From Lachnospiraceae bacterium (GTDB lineage: Bacteria > Bacillota > Clostridia > Lachnospirales > Lachnospiraceae): a stretch of 8,573 nt of DNA. The notes beneath the pieces are model-generated. The model ran no database searches. It was not told where the DNA came from and saw only the letters and a program-made list of their open reading frames with translations. Below, piece after piece: positions 1 through 6,143 of this stretch. The stretch lies in contig DPJQ01000054.1 of NCBI GenBank assembly GCA_003542935.1, positions 968 through 9,540 on the forward strand, written 5' to 3'. The position numbers and the translations under genes are program-made. Within the stretch, counting starts at the first letter, position 1; every line of letters begins with the position of its first letter.

Positions 1-605
1 TCATAAAATATCCCTGTATGTTCAGCCACGACACGGAAGCTGCCGCGTTTACAGAAATATGGAGACGAAAACATACGGATTTTTTATACCTTACGATCAA
101 TACGACCATAGGAGGCGCATTAGTCATTGACGGAAAGCTTCACAACGGCGCCGGACGGATTTCCGGTACCCTGGAACATATGTGTCTCTATCCCGACGGA
201 AAGCCCTGCTACTGTGGCCGTCAGGGATGTGTAGAGGCCTACTGTTCCATGGGTGCGCTGCTGAAAGATGCCCGTGTCGCTACCCTGAACGAGTTTTTCT
301 CTAAAATAGAAGACGGCAACGCCGGGTTTTTGCAGATATGGCATAATTTCCTTCGCAATCTCGCCATGGCCATCAACAATTCTATTCATCTCATTGATTG
401 CGACGTGGTTTTAGGCGGACTGATCAGCCTCTTTCTGACAGACGATGATATAGAACTCCTTCAGCAGTATATCTGCGAAATAAACAGTTTCTCCTTCTAC
501 AAGCCCAGGATCTACCTGGGCATCATTGCAGAAAATGTTTCCGCCATCGGCGCGGCCTATCATCTTATCTGGGATTTTCTTGATCACGACAAGATTTTCC
601 GGTAA
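1..605 (+). CDS. ROK-family protein (transcriptional repressor or sugar kinase), C-terminal part, 5' end outside window
   Basis: The frame is open from the first base (first full codon at 3), so the start lies upstream; the ATG at 18 is internal. About 200 residues are present. A catalytic-loop-like segment (HDTEAAAFTE, with Asp at 30-32) corresponds to the usual ND-x-N-AAA-x-GE of ROK proteins, with Asn replaced by His. A glycine-rich TTIGGAL-like stretch follows. The ROK zinc site is complete: His in LEHM (177-179) and Cys codons at 207, 213 and 228 in a CxCxxxxC array followed by E. The end (AIGAAYHL and a short tail) matches a normal ROK C-terminus. ROK repressors of the NagC/XylR type carry an N-terminal winged helix, which would be outside the window, so repressor versus kinase cannot be settled. 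It is followed 96 bp later by a cupin gene on the same strand. Family call is firm; role is inferred. Confidence 0.88.
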   Translation, partial: IKYPCMFSHDTEAAAFTEIWRRKHTDFLYLTINTTIGGALVIDGKLHNGAGRISGTLEHMCLYPDGKPCYCGRQGCVEAYCSMGALLKDARVATLNEFFSKIEDGNAGFLQIWHNFLRNLAMAINNSIHLIDCDVVLGGLISLFLTDDDIELLQQYICEINSFSFYKPRIYLGIIAENVSAIGAAYHLIWDFLDHDKIFR

Positions 606-640
606 CTAAATCCCTGGCAGATCTGTCTGGGAGATTCGGA

Positions 641-668
641 TTTCTTGCATCCCACGCCAAACTATGCT
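641..668 (+). promoter_or_regulatory. weak candidate promoter for the cupin gene
   Basis: TTTCTT (641-646) and TATGCT (663-668) are spaced by 16 bp and lie between the ROK stop and the cupin Shine-Dalgarno site. Both hexamers match the sigma-A consensus poorly (TATGCT 4 of 6). The cupin may instead be read from a promoter upstream of the ROK gene. Confidence 0.18.
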
Positions 669-701
669 ACCATGGAAAAAACGAAACGGAGGATAACACC
701 C

Positions 702-1049
702 ATGATCAGAAAACCAGAAGAATGCGTCAAAGAATACCGGGAACATATGCGTGACGGCGCCGGCACCGTGGAGATCACCAACCTGGCCACTCCCGCCGAA
801 TTGAATGACAAGGGCCGCCTCTTTGCCAGGATCACCCTGAATCCGGGATGCAGCATCGGCTACCATGTCCACGAAAAGGACAGCGAGATCTTTTATATTT
901 TGAAAGGCACCGCCGAGTACAGCGACAACGGCGAGATGAAAACAGTCGCCGCCGGGGATGTGACCGTATGTCCGGTCGGCACCGGCCATGGCATCGCCAA
1001 CCATACCGACGGGGTGGTGGAGCTGGTGGCAGTCATTGTATATGCCTGA
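702..1049 (+). CDS. small single-domain cupin protein
   Basis: A 115-residue protein that is almost entirely one cupin beta-barrel. Cupin motif 1 is textbook: G49 then H55-x-H57, E62 and G69. Motif 2 is also intact: G85, P91, G93, H96 and N100. The likely metal ligands are therefore H55, H57, E62 and H96. I chose the ATG at 702 because GGAGG (688-692) sits 9 nt upstream; a TTG at 645 in the same frame would place this Shine-Dalgarno site inside the coding region. No signal peptide or membrane segment is seen, so it is probably cytoplasmic. Small cupins of this type include sugar isomerase-like, dioxygenase-like and ligand-binding proteins, and the exact activity cannot be assigned. It lies downstream of the ROK gene on the same strand and converges on the minus-strand operon. 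Its sequence looks more GC-rich than the operon opposite. Confidence 0.87.
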   Translation: MIRKPEECVKEYREHMRDGAGTVEITNLATPAELNDKGRLFARITLNPGCSIGYHVHEKDSEIFYILKGTAEYSDNGEMKTVAAGDVTVCPVGTGHGIANHTDGVVELVAVIVYA

Positions 1050-1136
1050 CATACTTTGCAAAACAGAAATTGTCTGCTACGGAAGCATCATATACCTGCC
1101 ACATTTTATACAGGCGTTTGTTCCGTTGCTGTGCCG

Positions 1137-1177
1137 ATTGAAAAAGGGAAAGCTCTTTTCGGCTTTCCCCTTTCAAT
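1137..1177 (-). terminator. intrinsic terminator of the minus-strand operon, possibly bidirectional
   Basis: Read on the minus strand, GGGAAAGC (1169-1162), an 8-nt loop CGAAAAGA and GCTTTCCC (1153-1146) form a perfect 8-bp stem followed directly by five T residues (1145-1141), a classic rho-independent terminator. The pairing can extend outward with a bulge through ATTGAAA/TTTCAAT (1137-1143 and 1171-1177). It lies about 120 bp beyond the dehydrogenase stop codon. On the plus strand the same stem is followed only by CTTTC, so it may also stop cupin transcripts, but less efficiently. Confidence 0.82.
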
Positions 1178-1237
1178 ACTCTACACCACGTTCCGTCAGT
1201 GCCACAGGCCCTGACCGGATGCCGGGTATGTCTCAAT
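1141..1237 (-). ncRNA. candidate short intergenic RNA of about 97 nt
   Basis: On the minus strand a perfect extended -10 (TGCTATAAT, 1252-1244) predicts a start near 1237, and the strong terminator ends transcription near 1141. Between them the RNA could form a hairpin from GTCAG/CTGAC (1195-1199 with 1211-1215) with an inner GCC/GGC stem (1201-1203 with 1207-1209). An alternative hairpin CCGG-CAT-CCGG (1225-1215) shares one base with the first. No coding frame in it looks real. I do not recognise an RNA family, and no good -35 is visible. It could equally be just the 3' untranslated region of the operon. Confidence 0.3.
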
Positions 1238-1283
1238 CTATATATTATAGCACAGATATTGCCAAAGTTTTCCACCCGGCATC
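1218..1283. repeat. 10-bp perfect inverted repeat flanking the extended -10
   Basis: GATGCCGGGT (1218-1227) and ACCCGGCATC (1274-1283) are exact reverse complements separated by 46 bp. The right arm begins 11 nt past the dehydrogenase stop codon. In a read-through operon transcript the arms could pair as a long 3' hairpin; a transcript starting near 1237 would contain only one arm. Confidence 0.6.
1244..1252 (-). promoter_or_regulatory. extended -10 promoter element facing the terminator
   Basis: The minus strand reads TGCTATAAT, an exact TG-n-TATAAT extended -10. The hexamer 17 bp upstream (GAAAAC, 1272-1267) does not resemble a -35, and a TTGGCA (1265-1260) is only 10 bp away, too close to serve. 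Extended -10 promoters can work without a -35. There is no protein gene downstream before the terminator, hence the link to a possible short RNA. Confidence 0.35.
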
Positions 1284-1293
1284 AGACTTTTTC

Positions 1294-2343
1294 TTATTCC
1301 TCTGAATCGTCAATATCAATCAACACTTTCATAGTAGATTCCCGATTTTGGTCAATGTATTCGTAGGCCGCCTGATAATCCCGAAAGGCAAAATGTTTCG
1401 TCATAAGTGGTTTCAGCTGAATCAAACCTTCATTCACCAGATGGATAGCTTCTACGTAATCTTCATGACGATACATCATCGTCGTATCAAGATCAAGCTC
1501 ATGGTCATTTAATACTGCAAGATCCACCGTTGCCATCTTGGCAAATACGGCTACCAGGACAATTTTACTCCCCTTTCGGGCATATTTAATAGCCTGGCCC
1601 ATAGTGATATCATTTCCCGCACAATCATAGATCACATCAGCCTTATCCGGGCCAAATGCCCCCACCATGGCTTCGCCAAAATCCACTTTCGTTGTATTTA
1701 CTGCATAATCAGCGCCGACGGACTTCGCCAATTCAAGACGTTTATCCGAAACATCCGTGATCAGTACACTCTCTGCACCCAGCCCTTTTGCCGCCTGTGC
1801 CAGCAAAATGCCGATCGGGCCTGCGCCAAGAATCGCCACTTTGGCGCCCTTGATCTCCGCGAATCGTTTGCAGGCATGAACCGTTACTGCCAACGGCTCA
1901 ATCATCGCTCCTTCGTTATAAGTAAGATTCTCCGGAAGCGGCGTTACTTTGGATGCATCTACTGCGAAATACTCACTGGCTGTACCGGTAGTCTGAAAAC
2001 CCATGACTTTCAAATTCTCACACAGATTGTATTTGCCGTGAGTGCAAGGATAACATGCCCCACAGTAAACCTGGGGTTCAATAGTTACCTTCTGTCCCAC
2101 CGTGAAGCCTGTCACATTACTTCCCAGCTCAACCACCTTCGCGCTGAGTTCATGGCCCTGCGTAATCGGATAAGAGGTAAAGGGATGCATACCATGGTAT
2201 ACATGAATATCGCTTCCGCAAATCCCGATCTTCATAACCTTCACAAGTACCTGATCCGGCTCAGGAACCGGTACGGCCACATTTCTGAATTCGATTTTTT
2301 TCGGCGCTGTCATTACCTGCTGGATCATTGTTGTTTTTTTCAT
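1294..2343 (-). CDS. zinc-dependent medium-chain alcohol/polyol dehydrogenase
   Basis: A 349-residue member of the MDR superfamily, sorbitol/threonine dehydrogenase type, of normal length. The catalytic domain has the catalytic zinc ligands C42 (GICGSD), H64 and E65 (GHE), and E149 in EPLAV. The structural zinc site is complete: C94, C97, C100 and C108. The Rossmann fold starts with GAGPIG (173-178), and D197 at the end of the second strand favours NAD over NADP. The expected reaction is NAD-linked oxidation of a secondary alcohol in a sugar, polyol or cyclitol. The start at 2343 has GGAAGG (2360-2355) 11 nt upstream; a second in-frame ATG at codon 6 is a less likely start. It lies 27 bp downstream of the permease gene and is the last gene of the operon, before the terminator at 1137-1177, so it probably acts on the imported substrate or a derivative. 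The exact substrate is not determinable. Confidence 0.92.
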   Translation of the reverse strand: MKKTTMIQQVMTAPKKIEFRNVAVPVPEPDQVLVKVMKIGICGSDIHVYHGMHPFTSYPITQGHELSAKVVELGSNVTGFTVGQKVTIEPQVYCGACYPCTHGKYNLCENLKVMGFQTTGTASEYFAVDASKVTPLPENLTYNEGAMIEPLAVTVHACKRFAEIKGAKVAILGAGPIGILLAQAAKGLGAESVLITDVSDKRLELAKSVGADYAVNTTKVDFGEAMVGAFGPDKADVIYDCAGNDITMGQAIKYARKGSKIVLVAVFAKMATVDLAVLNDHELDLDTTMMYRHEDYVEAIHLVNEGLIQLKPLMTKHFAFRDYQAAYEYIDQNRESTMKVLIDIDDSEE

Positions 2344-2370
2344 AATTTGTATATCCTTCCTGCATATTTT

Positions 2371-3315
2371 TTATACGGCCTGCCGCTTTTTAGAAAGGCA
2401 GTCGATGCCAACTGCGATGGCGAGAACAAGTCCTTTGATCACCTGCTGCATATAGGAGCTGACATTCATCAGGATCATTCCATTTGTCAATGACCCAATG
2501 ATCAGAACGCCCGCCACTACGCCGGAAATCTTGCCGATACCGCCATTTACGGACACCCCGCCCAACACAACACAGGTAATGACATCAAATTCATAACCGA
2601 GTCCCGCCGTATTCTGGGCTGATCCGGTTCTTGACAACATGACGATTCCCGCCAAACCTGAAAAAAATCCGGAAAAGGCATAAATCAGATATTTAGTTCG
2701 ATTAACACGGATTCCAGAAAGTTCCGCTGCTTCCTCACTGCCTCCGATGGCATAGAAGTATCTTCCAAAATAGGATTTATTCAGTATAAAACTCCCTATA
2801 CCAAAACAAACAATCATAATAATAGCTGATACGGGGATAATTCCGATGGTTGCTTTTCCGAAAATGCCAAAATTGTCATCGAAACCTGTAACGGGCATAC
2901 CGCCAGAAATCAAATAGGAAATACCCTGGAAAATAGTCTGCGTTGAAAAAGTCGCTATAATTGCCGGTATGCCGATAGACGCCACCATGAAACCATTCAG
3001 GACACCCACTAACGTGGCCATAGCCACGCCGATCAGGGCAGCAATCCACATATTGATACCTGCTTTTACCATAAGCAGAGCGGTTATGATATTTACAAAC
3101 GTAATAACCGAACCGGCGGAAAGATCGATTCCGGCAATCAGAATAACAAATGTCATGCCCACCGATGCGATCCCGTATACGGCGACCTGCCTGAGTATGG
3201 CAACTAGATTGCTCGGCTTAATAAAGGTCGGGTTAGCAATAGTGAATATGATAACCATGCAAAAAAACACTACCCATATTGCATTTTGTTTAATAATCGA
3301 TTTTGTGTTGTTCAT
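2371..3315 (-). CDS. sugar ABC transporter permease, RbsC-like
   Basis: A 314-residue, strongly hydrophobic inner-membrane protein of the ribose/xylose/autoinducer-2 permease family (BPD_transp_2). Landmarks are GIDLSAGS (62-69), the cytoplasmic coupling segment GGSEEAAELSGI (191-202) and the conserved YEFDVITCVVLGGVSVNGGIG stretch near 241-261, all characteristic of RbsC-type permeases. Length is normal. The start codon overlaps the ATPase stop as ATGA (3315-3312), which indicates translational coupling; GGGAGGG (3329-3323) lies 7 nt upstream, inside the ATPase 3' end. Only one permease gene is present, so a homodimeric channel is expected, as in RbsC. It works with the neighbouring ATPase and binding protein. 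Ribose specificity should not be assumed. Confidence 0.95.
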   Translation of the reverse strand: MNNTKSIIKQNAIWVVFFCMVIIFTIANPTFIKPSNLVAILRQVAVYGIASVGMTFVILIAGIDLSAGSVITFVNIITALLMVKAGINMWIAALIGVAMATLVGVLNGFMVASIGIPAIIATFSTQTIFQGISYLISGGMPVTGFDDNFGIFGKATIGIIPVSAIIMIVCFGIGSFILNKSYFGRYFYAIGGSEEAAELSGIRVNRTKYLIYAFSGFFSGLAGIVMLSRTGSAQNTAGLGYEFDVITCVVLGGVSVNGGIGKISGVVAGVLIIGSLTNGMILMNVSSYMQQVIKGLVLAIAVGIDCLSKKRQAV

Positions 3316-4826
3316 CCTTCTTCCCTCCCGTCTGATGTTACAGCAGACGCATAAGCCATAATTTTATCTGCGAAAAATTCTTCTTTTTGTACCTCGCCGG
3401 ATATGCGGTTTTCACAAAGGACAAGGATACGGTCAGACATGCCGATCAGTTCTTCCATTTCCGAGGATATCAACAATATCGTTTTCCCCTCTTTAACAAG
3501 GTCATTGATCAATTTATAAATTTCATATTTCGCCCCAACATCAATTCCCCGTGTGGGTTCATCAAAAATGATCAGTTCTGCATTTGCCGCCAGCCATTTT
3601 GCCAGAATGACCTTCTGCTGGTTTCCCCCGCTGAGATTTTTAACCAACTGATCGGTGGTAGGCGTTTTAATGCCCATGGATGCCCTGTACTTCTCTGTTA
3701 TGCTGTTTTCCGTTTTTACATCAATGACACTAAATCTGGAAATCCGTTCGTATATCGGCATATTTATATTGTGCTTTATAGAAATCCTCAGAAGTGCCCC
3801 ATGACGTTTCCTGTCTTCCGGCACAAGGGCAATTCCCAGATCAATGGCTTCCCTTGGGCTCCTGGGATTAATCTCCTGGCCTTTAAAAATGATCTGGCCG
3901 GATTGTTTTACAGCCGCCCCAAATAAGATTTCAGCAAGTTCCGTTCTACCGGCTCCAACCAGGCCGCCCAGTCCAAGGACCTCCCCTTTATACAGTTTGA
4001 GATTGATATCTCTATCTCCATTGCCCGTAACGTGCTTTAATTCAAGTACAACTTCATTCCGGTCAATATGCGCCTCTCTCTCCGGATACTTATTTGTCAT
4101 CTCGCGGCCCACCATCAGCTTTATCAGCTCATCTTGTGTAGAATCTTTTGTGATTAAAGTTTTAATATATTCTCCGTCACGCAGGACTTCTATCCGGTCA
4201 GATAACTGGAAGATTTCTTCCAAGCGATGAGATATGTAAATAATCGACACGCCTTTCTGACGCAGAAGTTGAATAACAGAAAAAAGGCTTTGCACCTCCT
4301 TATTCGTCAGAGGTGCAGAAGGTTCATCCATAATCAGTATATTGGCATTTTGCTGAATAGCTTTGGCTATTTCCACCATCTGCTGGTAACCGACAGACAA
4401 GTTTTTAACAAGCTCTTTCGGATTAATCTTGATTTGTAATTCAGCGAAGACTTTTTCAGCCTCTCTTTCCATAGCTCCGCGGTCAATAACGATTCCTTTT
4501 TTTATCGGCCGCCCAAGAAACAGATTTTCAGCCGCCGAAAGTTCCCCTACGTTGTTAAATTCCTGATAAATGATGGCGATTCCATTATCCGATGCCAGCT
4601 GGGGCGACATTCTGGAAAATGCTTTTCCATTCACTTTTATAGTTCCGGATGTCGGTATAACTGCTCCTGAACAGGTTTTGATCAATGTAGATTTCCCGGC
4701 TCCATTTTCACCAATCAGAGCTAGGATCTCTCCCTTCCTCAACTGCAGTGACACATCCTTTAACGCAACAACGCCAGGGTATTCTTTCTTTATATGTTCC
4801 AACTCTAATGCATAGTGTTCGCCCAT
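3312..4826 (-). CDS. sugar ABC transporter ATP-binding protein, RbsA-like (two nucleotide-binding domains)
   Basis: A 504-residue tandem ATPase of the RbsA/MglA/XylG type that powers sugar import at the inner face of the membrane. Domain 1 has Walker A GENGAGKST (39-47), Q-loop YQE (87-89), signature LSVGYQQ (143-149) and Walker B ILIMDEP (163-169). Domain 2 has GLVGAGRTE in place of Walker A (the key Lys is Arg), signature LSGGNQQK and Walker B LIIFDEP followed by TRGIDVGAK. The degenerate second Walker A is normal for this family. I place the start at the ATG at 4826 because AGGAGG (4839-4834) lies 7 nt upstream; the frame stays open further up, but a start at 4853 would put that site inside the gene. 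It is preceded by a hairpin separating it from the binding-protein gene and overlaps the permease by 4 bp. Confidence 0.95.
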   Translation of the reverse strand: MGEHYALELEHIKKEYPGVVALKDVSLQLRKGEILALIGENGAGKSTLIKTCSGAVIPTSGTIKVNGKAFSRMSPQLASDNGIAIIYQEFNNVGELSAAENLFLGRPIKKGIVIDRGAMEREAEKVFAELQIKINPKELVKNLSVGYQQMVEIAKAIQQNANILIMDEPSAPLTNKEVQSLFSVIQLLRQKGVSIIYISHRLEEIFQLSDRIEVLRDGEYIKTLITKDSTQDELIKLMVGREMTNKYPEREAHIDRNEVVLELKHVTGNGDRDINLKLYKGEVLGLGGLVGAGRTELAEILFGAAVKQSGQIIFKGQEINPRSPREAIDLGIALVPEDRKRHGALLRISIKHNINMPIYERISRFSVIDVKTENSITEKYRASMGIKTPTTDQLVKNLSGGNQQKVILAKWLAANAELIIFDEPTRGIDVGAKYEIYKLINDLVKEGKTILLISSEMEELIGMSDRILVLCENRISGEVQKEEFFADKIMAYASAVTSDGREEG

Positions 4827-4871
4827 GACTTTTCCTCCTGGCACAAAAATCAAATTCTGATCCGCTTATGA

Positions 4872-4907
4872 GAAAAGGCTGCAGGAAGTTGCTTCCACAG
4901 CCTTTTC
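4872..4907 (-). terminator. intercistronic hairpin between binding-protein and ATPase genes (attenuator or mRNA-stabilising)
   Basis: GAAAAGGCTG (4872-4881) pairs perfectly with CAGCCTTTTC (4898-4907), and an inner GGAAG/CTTCC stem (4884-4888 with 4892-4896) closes a 3-nt loop. The result is a long, nearly continuous stem 23 nt past the binding-protein stop. On the minus strand the T residues are the end of the stem rather than a free U-tract, so termination may be partial. Such hairpins commonly leave the binding protein more abundant than the ATPase and permease. Confidence 0.65.
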
Positions 4908-4930
4908 CCGGTCGAGGGATCACCTAGCAG

Positions 4931-5332
4931 CTATTGCATTCCTTCAAGAATCTTCTGCGCATTTTCCGTAGTAATCCTGTTGGTATTGCGATAGATAATT
5001 TTATTGCTTTCATCAAATTCATTATTCAGTGTGCGGGCATAGAGAGATGCAACGGTGTTTGCCACATCGATGTAAGAACCTTCAAACCCGATCACACCCC
5101 GAGTTGCCTCATCTCCAAGAAGAGATTCCATCTGTTCTTTTGTGCCGTCTGTAGCAAAAACACCCATATCCTCCGGTATAGTTCCGCCTGTCGCAGTCAT
5201 CAACGCCTCGTTTGCGCCGATATTCCCGCCGCCACCGATGGAGCAGACAACTTTACAGTCGGGATATTTTTGCAGGATAGTTTCCATGGAAGTCAACGCC
5301 TGATTAGCGTCCAATCCTGGCTGCTGCGCCAC
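4931..5332 (-). CDS. C-terminal lobe of the binding lipoprotein, downstream of the internal TAG
   Basis: This stretch is open in the same frame as the N-terminal part. The first possible start after the TAG is a GTG at 5332 (133 residues), but I see no Shine-Dalgarno site before it and no signal sequence, so independent expression of a useful protein is unlikely. Coding content from 5362 onward (KTTSDGNYEIV) already resembles the family, which shows that the true reading frame is continuous from the upstream part. Confidence 0.45.
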   Translation of the reverse strand: MAQQPGLDANQALTSMETILQKYPDCKVVCSIGGGGNIGANEALMTATGGTIPEDMGVFATDGTKEQMESLLGDEATRGVIGFEGSYIDVANTVASLYARTLNNEFDESNKIIYRNTNRITTENAQKILEGMQ

Positions 5333-5362
5333 AATCTCATAGTTTCCGTCAGAAGTTGTTTT

Positions 5363-6124
5363 CTATCCTTCAATAATACCGTTCTCGCGTTCCAGCAACA
5401 CCGGCGTCTGCGGATAATCGATAATTGCCACCTGCGCTTTGTTGTCAGCAGAAAAATGCTCATTAATAAATTCGCCGGCCATAACGCCAATTTCCACGCC
5501 AAGTTCGGTGTTGTCAATAATCCAGTCAACGTCTGCATTTTCCATCTTGTCATCCCAGCACATGATCTTGATCCCTTCATCCCGTGCGCTTTTACATACA
5601 TCTTCAATGGCATCCGCATCGGAAGCATGCACCATCATCAGGTCGCACCCTGCTGAAATAAAATTCTCGATCTGGCCTATTTGTGTAGCCGAATTATCCT
5701 TGCAGTCTACAATGGTATACTCTGTGTTATGAGCCTTGAATACATCCTCAAGCGCTGACATAACCCCTGCCCAATAGGCATTTTCCAGAGACTGAATCGT
5801 TATACCTATCTTTTTCCCATCCAGAACACTCATATCTGCTTCACCTAAAACAGTCTCCAGATCGTCTGTTGTCAAGGCTGAAGTTTCTGCCACGCTTCCT
5901 GACTCAGCAGCATTACTGGTTTCTGTTTCCACAGGTTCAGAAACGCTGCTGGCTTCTGTGTCTGTTGAACCGGATACTTCACTGGCAGCAGATGCCACGG
6001 CACTCTTGTCAGCTCCACCGGACGAAGCATCTGCAGCGCTTGACGGCGTTCCTGATGCCCCACACCCTGCCAGGGCCGTTGCCATGATTGTGCCTGTTAA
6101 CAAACTTGCCATTATTCTTTTCAT
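5363..6124 (-). CDS. N-terminal portion of the binding lipoprotein as conventionally translated
   Basis: With the standard code translation stops after 253 residues. The product would be secreted and lipidated (lipobox LAGC, C21) and would carry the linker and the N-terminal lobe, but no C-terminal lobe. Type I binding proteins close around ligand between two lobes, so this fragment should not bind sugar normally. Confidence 0.75.
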   Translation of the reverse strand: MKRIMASLLTGTIMATALAGCGASGTPSSAADASSGGADKSAVASAASEVSGSTDTEASSVSEPVETETSNAAESGSVAETSALTTDDLETVLGEADMSVLDGKKIGITIQSLENAYWAGVMSALEDVFKAHNTEYTIVDCKDNSATQIGQIENFISAGCDLMMVHASDADAIEDVCKSARDEGIKIMCWDDKMENADVDWIIDNTELGVEIGVMAGEFINEHFSADNKAQVAIIDYPQTPVLLERENGIIEG

Positions 6125-6143
6125 CTATTTTTCCTCCACTACC

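Larger units (their letters stand above)
4931..6124 (-). pseudogene. sugar ABC transporter substrate-binding lipoprotein (RbsB-like) interrupted by an in-frame TAG
   Basis: Read through, this is 398 codons (397 positions plus stop), a normal length for a Firmicutes sugar-binding lipoprotein. A signal peptide ends in the lipobox LAGC with C21 as the lipidated residue. A Ser/Ala/Thr/Glu-rich linker of about 70 residues follows, then a periplasmic-binding-protein fold of the Peripla_BP_4/RbsB type: first strand KKIGITIQS near 104, GCDLMMVHASDADAI near 159-173 and LLERENGIIEG at 243-253. Codon 254 is TAG (5365-5363). The same frame then continues with GNYEIVAQQPG, ALTSMETILQKYP and a complete C-terminal lobe, ending at TAG 4933-4931. 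There is no frameshift, so a single codon breaks the gene. The start has GGAGG (6137-6133) 8 nt upstream. It is the substrate-capture component of the transporter encoded downstream. It may be a true pseudogene, a sequence error, or a readthrough gene. Confidence 0.85.

Noticed and set aside
606..1061. Minus-strand open frame of 151 residues opposite the cupin
   Set aside because: It is the antisense shadow of a cupin gene with both motifs intact and a good ribosome binding site; its own product resembles no family and it has no Shine-Dalgarno site I can see.
1033..1275. Minus-strand open frame of 80 residues after the dehydrogenase
   Set aside because: It runs through the terminator stem and into the cupin 3' end, with no recognisable domain.
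3312..4826. Arg in place of the Walker A Lys in the second ATPase domain, as a sign of degeneration
   Set aside because: A GAGRTE-type second site is normal for RbsA-like tandem ATPases.
5293..5628. Overlapping minus-strand frame of 111 residues spanning the internal TAG, considered as a frameshift bypass
   Set aside because: Its product does not resemble the binding-protein family; the family-like sequence stays in the original frame on both sides of the TAG, so no frameshift is needed.
4934..5656. Plus-strand open frame of 240 residues opposite the binding-protein gene
   Set aside because: It is long because the antisense frame happens to lack stops, but the minus strand clearly encodes a binding protein and this product matches nothing I recognise.
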